Positions 38,340-49,941 of a DNA stretch of 64,000 nucleotides are shown one piece after another; positions within the stretch are counted from its first letter, which is position 1; every line of letters starts with the position of its first letter. The notes below the pieces were generated by a model. The model searched no databases, was not told the DNA's origin, and saw only the letters and a program-made list of their open reading frames with translations. A program made the translations under genes and the position numbers. The stretch is from Craterostigma plantagineum (lineage: Eukaryota > Streptophyta > Magnoliopsida > Lamiales > Linderniaceae), in the NCBI GenBank assembly GCA_027422505.1, contig JAPQWV010000403.1:186001-250000 (forward strand), written 5' to 3'.

Positions 38340-41110
38340 ATTGATTTGCAACAATTGATGTTAAAGATGATAGGGTTATATTTGTAATTTCATTAGGCAT
38401 TTAAGTGGATATCTCAAGATGATTCATATGCTACTGAACAAGTTAATTTTTAAATTATCCATGGAAGTGAACATATTTTATTGGGCTAGACAAGATAATT
38501 TATTCACGGGCTATTACCATCATATAATTCTATCCATACAACTAAACACAGCCTAATGGATAAGGTACGATTAGACCAAGATATCTAGATGCTGCGTTCA
38601 ATCGGATATGGCTGGATAAAGGCATTTTTATCCATACTTATATTGTTCACTTTAAAAATAAATATTTGGATAGAGCCCGATATAAATCTATGGCCCGTCA
38701 TTATAAACCAACAAGCCCGTTAAAATTCATCCAAAATCTGGGTTAGATAATTAATTCAACCCCTATTAATTGCAAAAAGATCAAAATATTCTTATTCCAC
38801 CCAATTATAAAATCATATTTATCTCATGTAGTTTATATGGTAAAAATAAATAAACAACTCTAATTTATTCCTTATTTCATGGCGATCAAATTGACATCCA
38901 TATCTTATATTTTTTAGATATTCATAAAAATAATTATTTTGTAAACTATATATTGGTGAATAAAGGCTACTTTTGTAAATTTACAAATGGAGATATTGTG
39001 TTATGAACTAAACAAGATATAATGATTCTTGTACTAGATTATTATATCATATTTTAAGTTGGGCTTTTTTATACTTCGTTTTCCCGTATGGTAAAGTAAA
39101 CACAGCAATTGTAATACCGTTCACTATGAACAAAGTCCACGTATTAAAGCCCGCAATAAAATATCGGTCCGTTATAATCATGCAAGCCCGATATAACTTA
39201 TCCAATGGGCTGGGCCAACAATTAATCTAGTCTTTACTTATTAGAAAAATATTATACTATTCTTATTTCACCATATCATAAAATCGTCTTTATTTAATAT
39301 GATTTATATGATAAAAATAAATAAACAACACCAATTTATTATTTGTTTCATAATGATCAAAATGATATGCATCTTATATTTTTCGATATTCATAAGAATA
39401 ATATTTTTAAAAACAATGTATTAATAGGTTAAGGTTATTTTTGTAATTCGCAAATTATACATAACTCATCACTGGCTGCGTTTAGTTGCATAGATAATAA
39501 TATCATATACAAATTTATCCTGAGATTATAATCCTTTCACCTGTCCCGAAAATCCGTTCAGTTTGCATTTTGTAGAACATTGTATTGGATTATTATCTTG
39601 TTTAGTATCCAACTTAAACTTTTTTTTTTTATCTCACGTAAGATTTGTTAAAATTACAACCCTAGCCTTTACAAAATACAGTACGAATCTGGACTTTCCT
39701 TCATTTCATTGCACTACCCCGTATCTCGATATCAAATACAGGTAACTGCTTGCCCAATAACATGGGAAAAGAAATACAAGAAAACCAAATAAACATGCTT
39801 TTATTACAGTCACAGATAGTGGATCAAGAAAGAAACATAATATGCACGAGCGATCATCATGTAGTGCCCATTCCAGTAAATGCTTGCTAACGAAATGGGT
39901 TTGTTGGCGAACGACAACCTTTCGGTCGCAGTTTATCTAATTTTAGACGAACAATTATATCATCAGATACATCAATCGCAGCCGCACACTAGCAATACCT
40001 TGATTGTCGGCATAACTGTTGTTTTATTTTTATAGTTGAGGAACGAGAATTTGGTGTGTATGGGAGGAGAAACGATTTTTTTATTTTAGAGGAACAAACC
40101 TTTTTCTTTCTTTCTATAAATTTGCTTCTCTCTCTTTCTTTTATCTCTCACCACTCACATGGCATGGTACTTTGCGCCTTCCTCTTTTCCCACACACACA
40201 CGCACAGCTCACTCCCCACACCCTTTTTACAACATGCAAACACACGTATATATAGATAATAGGTTAGGTAGTCGATGCATAGATAAGATCAAACATATCT
40301 TATACTTTGACTGCATCACATCACGTTGTTGAATTTTGGAAGGGCTGTTGCCGTTCTTTTCCCTCTGGTTTTCTTCTCTTGTGTGCTGCATGCTTTTTTC
40401 TTCTTCCCATTCTTTTTTTTTTTATTATTTCTTGGCCGCTACTCTCTTTTCGGCTCCTTCCCTTATATTTTTTTTTTTACTTCTTCTCCAACATGCATCA
40501 CGTTGGATACATGATTTTTCTTTTATATATTTTTATTATTATTATTATTATTATTTATCATGCTTTGAGATTATATCAATAACATCCCCTTTTTCAAAAG
40601 TGGTCGGAGTAAATTTCAGCCCAGAAAATAGTACCTGTGTTTGGCCACATTTGAGTAATTTGAGCTCGATAGATTTGAGAAACTCATAAATCAAAGGGCA
40701 TAGAAATTGTTGTCCGATTAACATCGATCTCGTCCGATCAATTCTAAAGGTGGTGAGAGAAAAATAGGGTTGTGTTCACTGAATTTAGGATTTTTAGGAT
40801 GCCAAAGGGTAATTTAGTCATTTCATTATTAGTAGTATGGGTATGATTAATAATCTCACCCAACCCAGTGAGATAATTTATCTTGAATCCACCAGATTAT
40901 TGTAACGGGCCTCTTTATTATATCGGGCTTGACAGATAAGATAATATTGGAAAGTGAACACTATAAATCTAGATTGTTGGGCCTTTATCTCACCTTATCC
41001 AGCAAACTAAACACAGCGAAACAAGTAATTCGTATAGCCCTATGATTAAATAATCTAAAGATAGTTTTGTCCCATCTTTCCAATATCTCAAGGTAAACGC
41101 AGCCTAAACA
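38340..41110. repeat. Cluster of Harbinger-related non-coding repeats
   Basis: Several arms share AAACACAGC / GCTGTGTTTA tips, GGGCT...GATAATTTAT and GTTCACTTTAAA motifs (38500-38560, 38590-38720, 39060-39210, 39470-39500, 40770-41040). They look like MITE derivatives of the same family as the termini of the degenerate Harbinger element, possibly including its right end near 38556. Exact boundaries are not resolved. A TTA/TAT microsatellite lies at 40533-40556. No host gene. Confidence 0.5.
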
Positions 41111-41319
41111 TATATGTAAGGTCACAAGTTGTTTGGAAATAAACATCCAAAAACCCAATATGTAAGTTCATGTGAAAATGTTGGATGCGGCATTATTCTG
41201 TTGAGTTTAGTTGCTGATTAGGATAGTACACTTGAACGATTCTATTAAGGGATTTTTGATGATTTTTATTAGGGTTGTAAACGAATTGAATTGTATGTAT
41301 TTGGGATTGAGTAGAATTA

Positions 41320-41555
41320 TCTATTTTATTATATCAAGGGTAAGGGACTAGGATAAAACGTCAATTGGTATGTATTAGTTGACCAATCACATTTTTTCTA
41401 CATCTATTAAAAAAATGAAAAAGATTTATTAAACCGCGTACCTTCCATAACCTCAAATAACTACCAAATGCTATTTTTAGTATATTACTTATTGAAACAA
41501 GTTAATAATTAACTTTATTTCATTGCGCACACGCAGGGTGTGCCAGAAATACTAG
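41320..41555 (+). mobile_element. Small non-autonomous Helitron
   Basis: 5' TCTATTTTATTATATCAAGG preceded by A. 3' hairpin GCACAC-GCAGG-GTGTGC (41527-41543), then CAGAAATA and terminal CTAG (41552-41555) followed by T. 236 bp, non-coding, no target duplication, as expected. It appears to have landed just inside a decayed hAT-like copy whose tip (TAGGGTTGTAAACGAATTG) is at about 41273. Confidence 0.8.
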
Positions 41556-42955
41556 TCAGAATAATCCTATATGGTTGATTTGCTGAATATAAAACCGTGA
41601 GCGTAATAGATTATGATGCTCGTGGGTTACAAACTTTCAACATATTGTTATTTTAGAACTGCAGAAAAAAACTGGCATAGGATGATAATTAACTGGTCCC
41701 GAATGATCATTTTATTTTACAAAATTTCAACATGTTATTCCATAGCATGAAGTGGTACTGCAGGAATCGGGTCCTTAAAACTAAAGTTTTTCCTGACAGT
41801 GTCTGAATCCTAAATAGAACTTCCGACGGGGCCTGAAATGAAAAGTCAATACATCATGTATAACATTATATTTAGTATGTATTTGAAATCGGATATCTCG
41901 AATGTTCAAACCATTAGCGAATAAAATACGAATCATGTAGAATTCGAAAATTAGTCAGTCCGAATACGAATCACATGCATACTATATTCAAACGTCTTTG
42001 AATATCTTAAATCAATCCGACTATTTGAATTTCGAATTTTTCGAGCACTCTAACACGATTCTTGAATCAAGTTCGAATCGTTTTAGAATTGGACTGAATA
42101 GTAGCACGAGTATTGCAAAGTAAACCGTATATATACAATATAATCAAATATGTTCGAATCTTCAAACAATATGAATCGATTCGAGTCGATCCTCGATTTC
42201 GAATAACCATCGAAACCATCGATTATGCATTTGAATGTCTCAACTTAATAATCTGACACTCGAGTATGCTAACACCATTTTTTAATCAAATACGAAACGC
42301 TTCTAGAATTCGATCAATAATTATCGAATACTAATATTCGCCAAGGTAATCAATCCCAATACTAGTATATTTAGCACACTTGTGGGCAAATATATTAAAT
42401 TATTTTATATTTTGAACAATTTTTTGTCTTAATTTATTTAAAATAATTTTTTATTTAAGGATAAAGTTGTAACAATTAAAATATTAAAGGTAAAATTGTA
42501 ATAAAACAATTAAGGTTAAATTTGTAAATAATTATTTATCAAAATAACAGACCAATTTGACATTTTTAATCAATCCTAAGCTCTCTATAATAGTATCTTT
42601 AGCACACTCTTGATCCTATGTATTCCAATAAAATAAGATTAGTTAGTAGTTGATGATTTTAGTAATTGTTATATTAAAAATAGAATAAGGTAGTTGTTAA
42701 GAGTTTTAGGCAATGTGGTTTAGTAAATATTTTTACTTTTTAACATAGGAAAAATATCAATTTACAATTTTTATCACCTTACGTTCTTTAAAAGAGCATA
42801 ATTAAGACCAGATACTAACAACATTCCCGAATCGAATGCGAAATCGAATTCCAAAAAATCGAGTAATTATCTAATACGATTATTAATATTCATTGATGAT
42901 TACAACATGGCTAGTCTTCCTTAACAAGATCGAACTATTATTTTGATTTCAATAC
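41556..42955. other. Intergenic DNA with decayed hAT-like sequence
   Basis: From about 41870 to 42330 and again near 42830, many GAATC/GAATA and TCGAAT-type words resemble the subterminal repeats of the hAT-like element at 11461-12244. No gene. Confidence 0.45.
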
Positions 42956-45900
42956 CTATGATGACGTCACCTTATCCTCCATCTCCACACTACTACTCAC
43001 AACACTACCTCCACTAATACTACTACCACTCCCCTTGTACCTATACCATTTCGCACAAACAAGAAAGTAAACAAAATTAAGACAACAAAGCCCACCCACC
43101 ATGTAATAAAAGTAATCCAACCTCCCCTCATTCAAATCCTCGGGCAGCCAATTCCCGCCGGACCTCCCCTCGGTCAGCCCGTGCACGGCCGAGATAAAAA
43201 AACCGGTCAGATAGCTCGCAAACGCCATCCCGAGAAAGAACAACGAGCCCGCCACGCTCCTCATGTTCTCGGGAAACTCCTTGTAGTAAAACTCGACCTG
43301 ACCTATCGCGCAGAATGCCTCGGCCAGGCCGGCCAGCGCGAGCTGGGGCACGAGCCACATGGCCGACATGGACGAGACGGACGGAGCTGTCATCTGGCCC
43401 GACACGGCTAGGGCTCGACGGCGGTCCTCGACCAGGCCGGCGACCAGCGACTCGACCACCGTGAGGAAAATCCCGACCCCCATCCGCTGGAGGACGGTGA
43501 TTCCGCCCTCCTTTCCGGTGAGCCGTCGAGCTAGGGGGACGAGGGCTCGGTCGTAGAGCGGGACCCACAGGGTTAGGGTTAGCATGGAGAAGATGGAGTA
43601 GGTGGCAGGCGGGATTTTGAAGGTGGTCGACGAGCCGAGGGGGAGGCGGCGGTTCGACTGCATGGCTTGGAAGATTAGGTACGGCTGCTTTTCGCCGACG
43701 TGGTAGAGGATCGAGGCCGCCCATATTGGGAGGACGCGGACAAGGCACTTCACTTCTTCCACCTTGTGTTTGGAAATTGAGATTATTAGAAGAAAAAAAA
43801 TGATGTGCTGCAAGCTTAAGTTTTTAATCGAAGTTTTTTAGAGCTTAGTGACCCAAGATGTATTAAGTGGATATGAATCCTCACGACCACTCAAGTTAGA
43901 TAAAGAATGGAGATCAGTGTGAACACAAAATTAAGAAATTTAATTATTTTTGTTACCAATGTAATTTATGGGGTGAGATTATAAGAGCATCTCCAACGGG
44001 TACTTTATTTTTGTGTAAAACATCAAAATAGAGTGCGATTCTACTCCAATGGGACTCTATATTTAACACAAATATTGTGTTGATCAGCAGAGAAACTCTA
44101 GATCTAGAGTACGCACAATTTTAACACAAAAATAGAGTTTCAATTTCTATTTATTATATTTATCTAATAATACATATTTTATTATATTTAAATATTTGAC
44201 TTTATAATCATAATAAAATTAAAAATAAAAATAATATAATTTTATTTAACATAATAAAATTAAACTTAAATAATATGTTTTTTTATCACTTATTTAATTT
44301 TTAAATATAAACAATTAAAATATATTGACTTTTTAATTTTATATAATAATGTTTAATAAGTCAATTATGATAGTAACATATTGGAATTTGATTTTTAGTG
44401 TAAAAATAGAGTTGATGGGTTGGAGTGAAAACTAGTGTAGAAAATAGAGTTTATGGATTGGAGTAAAAGCACTGCAGCAACTGTATTATTGTGTAATAGT
44501 ACCTGTATTTTTATGCGTTGCATTGGAGATGCTCTAAGGGTAACGGATTTAGCGGTGACATCTCACGACTAGCAGTTTTAAACTTTTAAGCAATCTGGAG
44601 TAAAATCTAGCATTTTGGGTATAATGTCGGGGAACTATTTAATTTTGAATGCATGTATAGTACCAATCTCTAAATTGTATAAGGTCACACCCCCTAAATT
44701 ATAGGATTGTCAAAATAGTTAACCCGAAAATTGAAAAAAAAAAAAAAGATATGCTCCTTATCAGATAATTTAAGGGTTGTGGCATAATGAATAGTGAATT
44801 TAGGGGTGATTATACAGATAATAAAATTTTCAAAATTAAACAATTCTTTTGCAACATAAAATGTAAAGTTAAGGTGTATAATGTCACAAAATGCTACTGC
44901 TTAATTTTGAATGTTATTTACCCGTAGACCCCAAATTCCTCGTCCATATAATCACATCTCTAAATTACTGTTCAGAGAAAAAAAAGGGGATTGCTATTCA
45001 CCGCCCCCTTTTTCCTAGTTACCGCCCCCTAAAGGGCTTGAAAATGACCTTTTTGCCCTTATGATATTTAAATTAATTTAAAAATAAAAAACTAACTAAA
45101 TATTTAATTCTGGTACGAAATACTGAAAACTACATATACAAATAAATTCGAACGATCGATCGATAAGGAAATTCGAACGAAATTTTCGACCGGGCTGCGC
45201 ACGGGCCGAACTGAAATTACTGTTCGGCCCGCACAGGCCCGGCCGAAATCTCAGTTCGGCCCGCACTCGGCCCGGCCGAAATCTCAGTTCGGCCCGCACA
45301 GGCCCGACCGAAATTACTGTTCGGCCCGCCAGACCCGATTAATTTTCACTTTTTCATTTTTTTTATTTTTTATTCTAATTTATAAAAACTCAACATATAT
45401 TGTGGTATTTAGGAATTGAACCCATGATCTCTAGTTGATAAAGAAAGTACTTATCCATTGAGCTACATATCTTTTTATTAATAATTATGACATATATATA
45501 AATATAATATATAAATTATCCATCAAATTAAATAATCCTATTAAATAATCTAATTAAATAATTCAATTAAATAATCTAATTAAATAATCCAATTAAATAA
45601 TCGAATTAAATAATCCAATTAAATAATCCAATTGAATAATCCTACTAAATAATCGAATTAAATAATTCTATTAAATAATCCAAATAAATAATCCAATCAA
45701 ATAATCTAATTAAATAATCCAATTAAATAATCTAATTAAATAATCGAATATTTTTCTATTTATAAATAATCCAATTAAATAATTTAATGAAATAATCCAA
45801 TTAAATAATTCAATCTAATTAAATAATCCAATTAAATAATCCTACTAAATAATCGAATTAAATAATTCTATTAAATAATCCAATTAAATAATCTAATTAA

Positions 45901-48350
45901 ATAATCTAATTAAATAATCCAATTAAATAATCTAATTAAATAATCGAATATTTTTCTCTTTATAAATAATCCAATTAAATAATTCAATGAAATAATCCAA
46001 TTAAATAATTCAATCTAATTAAATAATCCAATTAAATAATCCAATTAAATAATCCTACTAAATAATCGAATTAAATAATTCTATTAAATAATCCAATTAA
46101 ATAATCCAATTAAATAATCTAATTAAATAATCCAATTAAATAATCTAAAAATAATCGAATATTTTTCTCTTTATAAATAATCCAATTAAATAATTCAATG
46201 AAATAATCCAATTAAATGATTCAATTAAATAATTCAATCTAATTAAATAATCCAAATAAATAATCCAATTAAATAATCCAATTAAATAATCCTATTAAAT
46301 AATCGAATTAAATAATTCTATTAAATAATCCGACTAAATAATCCTATTAAATAATCTAATTAAATAATCCAATTAAATAATCTAATTAAATAATCGAATA
46401 TTTTTCTCTTTATAAATAATCCAATTAAATAATTCAACGAAATTATCCAATTAAATAATCCAATTAAATAATTCAATCTAATTAATAATCCAATTAAATA
46501 ATCCAATCTAAATAATCCTATTAAATAACCTAATTAAATAATCGAAAAATATACCCGACCGAAATCAAATTTCGGCCATATTAGGTGCGACCGAATTGGA
46601 TTTTCGATCCCGACTGCCACGATCGAAATATTATTTCGGTCAGAGCTATCCCGACCGAAGTAAAATTCCGGTCGTACCAGTCCCAGCCGAAACATAATTT
46701 CGGTCGCGACCTTCAGCGGCCGAAATTTTTTTTCGGCCACATCAAGGTCCGGCCGAAATTATGTTTCGGCCCTGCCTTGATGTGGCCGAATTTATGTTTC
46801 GGTCCGGCCCGAAAAGACGAGATTGTTTTTCGTTCGTGACTTTTTTGGTTCGTGATCGAATCAAGTTCGATAATTCACATTCGTACGAACGAATTTTACG
46901 TTAATTTGTTTTGTTTTGTTTTTGCGATTTGAACGTTTTTTTTTTTGTTTTGTTTGAGTATGATTTGAATGTTTAATTGCGATATGAAAATTGTTGTCTG
47001 GAAAATGACTTTAAAACAAAAAATTAATTCAAAAGGGAAATTTCGTCTTTTTCAGCCCTTTACGGGGCTGTGACTAGGAAAAAGGGGCGGTGAATAGCAA
47101 TCCAGAAAAAAAATTAACCCTAATATAAAGTAAAACTACACAAGTTCACAACAAACTTTTAACATTAGGTGAAGTGATTATTGTAACCGACTGACCTGTT
47201 GAACCGTGCAGAGGGTCCACGGGTCTTTGGCCGACCCGTCCGGGTTTATCGGGTCGTGCGGAGTGACAATGGCCGCCTTGTCGAGGAACTTGAACTGCTC
47301 CGTGTAGGACAGCCTGGCGTTGATGGACTCCATGGCCGCCGGAGCATCGTGGCTGAATAGGGCGGCCCAAGGCTGCTCCGGCGACTTCAGCCTCCGCTTC
47401 CTGGCGGCCGCCGCCACCACCCTCGCGACGCTGAGCAGAGGGCTGCCCTCCGGCGCCACCTTGACGTAGATCTTCGTCCCGGCGAAGAACAGGAAGCAAG
47501 AAACGAGCATAAAAGCGGTGGGTATTCCCAGGCCGATGGGCCAGCTGACGTCAGACTGTACGTAGACCACCAAAGTCACCGACACCATTTGGGCGAATGT
47601 GAGCGTGAAGAAGTACCAATTGAAGAAGCTGTCGATTCCCCTCTTCCCCGATTCTGTTTTCGGGTCGAACTGATCCGCCCCGAATGCCAGGTTGCAGGGT
47701 CGAATCGACCCTGCTCCGAGCACCATCATGCCGAACCCAAATAGGAGAAACGCCATCTGCCACGGCGTTGGGCCGGCGCAGTGTAACTCTTGGGGCCCAC
47801 AGTGCGGCGGGTGGAGGTTCTTGAACGCCGCCGTGAGTGTGATTAGCAGCAAACCCTTGAAATAAAAAAAAGAGGGAAATTCAGCTTTTTTGAGTTTTTT
47901 TTTTTTTCCCTTCAGTAAAGGGGAAAGTTGAAGACTTTGGGTTGTTACTATCGCCGACCACGAAGGAGGCGACGGAGCCGAAGCCTAGGGTTTTGTAGCG
48001 GCCGAAGTAGGCGTCGCAGAGGTAGGCGCCGACCAAGGTGGCGAAGTTGGTGGTGCCGTTGAAGACGCTTAAGAGAGTGGTGGCGCTAATGCGCTTCATG
48101 TTGAAGACGGTGGTTAAGTAGACCTGAAGATTCGAGAGGGTTCCTATGGCTCCGAGCTTTTCGAACGTTTCGTTCCCTGAGTGTTATATATATTATTATT
48201 TCCATGGCTGATGCAAGAAAATGGGAGTTTAGTATGAGAAGGAAATAGCTCACCTATGATGAAGGGCATGGCTTTGATTCCTCTGTAATTGACCTTGGGC
48301 TGAAGGTGGTCGCCTTCTTCCTCCATGGTTTGCTTCTTCACTGCCTCCAT
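42956..48350 (-). CDS. NRT1/PTR family (NPF2-type) proton-coupled transporter
   Basis: Four minus-strand exons: 48254-48350, 47959-48176, 47196-47855 and 42956-43762 (stop 42956-42958); phases agree and give 593 residues, usual for NPF. Proton-coupling motif ETFEK (ExxEK) lies in the first helix ([14 protein letters not shown]). The NPF2 signature [20 protein letters not shown] and [20 protein letters not shown] point to the NPF2.8-2.11 group (nitrate, glucosinolate and flavonoid-type substrates). The substrate cannot be read from sequence. The central loop (ARKRRLK...KFLDKAAIV) and the twelve-helix MFS layout are intact, C-terminus [10 protein letters not shown] then an acidic tail. Intron 3 is 3,433 bp because it holds a MITE and a MULE-like element. 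The donor of exon 2 (GTCGGC) is weak. It likely acts at the plasma membrane. Confidence 0.93.
43950..44975. repeat. Inverted-repeat family copies in NPF intron 3
   Basis: Motifs GTAATTTATGGGGTGAGATT, TTTAGCGGTGACAT, TAATTTTGAATGCAT and CCCCCTAAATTATAGG match those in CPK intron 6 and AHA intron 18. There seem to be two units (43950-44720, interrupted by the MITE 43985-44534, and 44755-44975). Confidence 0.6.
43985..44534. mobile_element. Tourist-like MITE, copy 1
   Basis: Termini GAGCATCTCCAACG and complement GCATTGGAGATGCTC; target duplication TAA on both sides (43982-43984, 44535-44537): PIF/Harbinger type. 550 bp, non-coding. Inserted into another repeat inside NPF intron 3. Confidence 0.9.
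45190..45345. repeat. GC-rich ~32-bp tandem repeats in MULE-like copy 2
   Basis: Units such as GTTCGGCCCGCACAGGCCCG followed by GCCGAAATCTCA, four or so copies. Confidence 0.8.
45412..45467 (-). other. tRNA-like relic (fuller form)
   Basis: Minus strand reads TGTAGCTCAATGGATAAG (close to an A box TRGCNNARNGG), then about 25 bases, then GGGTTCAATTCC (close to a B box GGTTCRANTCC). The spacing suits a tRNA-derived promoter. No acceptor-stem partner is evident, so this is a fragment and not a functional tRNA. Confidence 0.5.
45511..46548. repeat. 13-bp AT-rich array with higher-order repeats
   Basis: TTAAATAATCCAA-type units as in copy 1 but about twice as long. A marker AATATTTTTCTCTTTATAAA recurs at about 45748, 45948, 46159 and 46398, showing higher-order units of about 200-240 bp. 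Confidence 0.9.
46555..46820. repeat. Mini-hairpin array with unique spacers, copy 2
   Basis: Eight or so palindromes of type CCGAAA...TTTCGG with spacers in the same order as copy 1 (CATATTAGGTGC, CCGACTGCCAC, AGAGCTATCCC, GTACCAGTCCC, ACATCAAGGTCC, CTGCCTTGATGT). The last two spacers are complementary and form a 13-bp stem around an inner hairpin (46735-46787). Confidence 0.85.
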
Positions 48351-48440
48351 TGGAGATTTGGAGAGGGAGATGAAGAAGAAAGGCGACGATAAGGTGAGTT
48401 TCCCAAGAATCTACTAAGTATTGTTAATGGCGCAAGTGTA

Positions 48441-48448
48441 TATTTATA
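48441..48448 (-). promoter_or_regulatory. Probable TATA box of NPF gene
   Basis: TATAAATA on the minus strand, about 90 bp before the start codon at 48350; suits a short leader. Confidence 0.55.
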
Positions 48449-49941
48449 GTAAGATGGTTAGAATTTCTATGTCGAAGGTGGACCACAATTTTCTTGTTTC
48501 TTTTTAATTTTTTTCTTCTCGACAGAAATAATTAGTTTTGCAGGTCTCGGTGGAATCAAGTCACATGATTAGCCTTGAGCAAACATGTGTGTGTGCGTTT
48601 ACTGTGTGTTGAAAGTTAGCCTAAACCGACAAAAGAGGAATGCAACAGATAATGTAATGAATCAAATCGACGATGACAGAGACAGTTGAGCACTGTGAAG
48701 AGATAAATAAAGCCTTTTGGATGGATGGTGAAGAATAAGAAGCTTAACTGCTTTTCGATGTCGTTTTGGTGCACTTACGCTTCGTTTTGTCTTGGTTATT
48801 TTCAGGTAAGGAACGTTGATTGCATTGTGTTGTAATAAACCGTTAGGAACAACACACTTGAATTCGTGTATAGCTAGTTGATTGATTACACTTCACTAGT
48901 AAAATCCTTGCGTTTTAAATAAGTTTCGACTACGTATGAATTATTTTATTTTTTTAGAAACGACAAAAGTGTATGTTAATGTGATGTATACGTGCGGAAT
49001 TTGTATAATTCATTTTCCTGCCGATACATTAAAGTCGAGGATAGAAATGCTTATATGATGTCATTATCAAGATTGATGGCCACATGAAATAGAGGCAATA
49101 TATGAATTGATTTATATATATATATCAAAAGCATTCTTTCAAAAAAAAAAAAATAAATATCAAAAGCAGTAATAGTCGTTCGAGTGAAATTGCTCCAACA
49201 CCACCAACTTTTGATGTGATAGTGTTGTCCAAATCATTAAGTAGTATGAACGCCATTTTGGTAATAAGTTAATATATGTTTGAATAATATTTATATATAT
49301 ATTGACATTTTATTGATATATTTATTTTAATTACATTGAGTACTATATCCGAGTCGAGTAATAGCAATTAAGCCCAACATGGCTAACTAGATATTTCGTT
49401 TCCTGCAAAGTTGATTGAATATTGACTTCGTATTCGTAATAGTTAAAAATCAGTGTCGTTTATTATTTAATATGCGATTAAATTTCAATGCATGCATCTC
49501 GAAGGATTTTTCAAATTGTGGTGAACAATTTGGACATCAAGTTGACTCGTCAAGTCAACGCACTTTAGATATTCCACCACTTAATCATATGACTAACTAT
49601 TTTCCCTCATCATGAGTGGTCTTTTTCTCTCTGTCTGAGTGTTCTATCCCCATCATGAGGGCCCCCCTCTCCATACGTGCTTCAATCCGGATTATCCAAG
49701 AAGCCATGTCGCTAGCAAACTCACCAGCAATCTCGCCTCGTCTATCTCTGTTCCCTTTTAGCCGGGTGTCATTCGTTTCTTAATCATCAACTGATAATTC
49801 TTTTTCCTTTCTCTTTTTTCGCTCGACCTATCCAGTACTTTGACGAGTTGTTTGTTTCTTTCTCTTTTATTGTATTGCAGAGGACACCAAAATTATTGAT
49901 CTGTCACGCTAGGATACTCTTCTGAAATAGCTCTCTAGTCA
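48449..49941. other. Intergenic DNA and probable LINE 5' UTR
   Basis: AT-rich to about 49600, then a C/T-rich stretch (49610-49920) without ATG-rich frames that probably is the 5' UTR/promoter of the LINE. The exact 5' end was not found. Confidence 0.5.

Larger units (their letters stand above)
44986..47103. mobile_element. Non-autonomous MULE-like element, copy 2, in NPF intron 3
   Basis: Left GGGGATTGCTATTCACCGCC and right complement GGCGGTGAATAGCAATCC. Target duplication AGAAAAAAAA exact over 10 bp (44976-44985, 47104-47113). Same internal plan as 9603-11335: GC-rich tandem repeats (45190-45345), tRNA-like relic, AT-rich array and hairpin array. 2,118 bp. It lies in the last intron of the NPF gene. 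Confidence 0.85.

Noticed and set aside
40307..40689. Overlapping hydrophobic plus-strand ORFs
   Set aside because: T-rich low-complexity sequence with a TTA microsatellite gives Phe/Tyr/Leu-rich chance frames.
43128..43748. 206-residue alternate frame over NPF exon 4
   Set aside because: Shadow of the GC-rich NPF exon; no family features.
45412..45467. Functional tRNA gene
   Set aside because: A- and B-box-like words are present but acceptor and anticodon stems do not pair.
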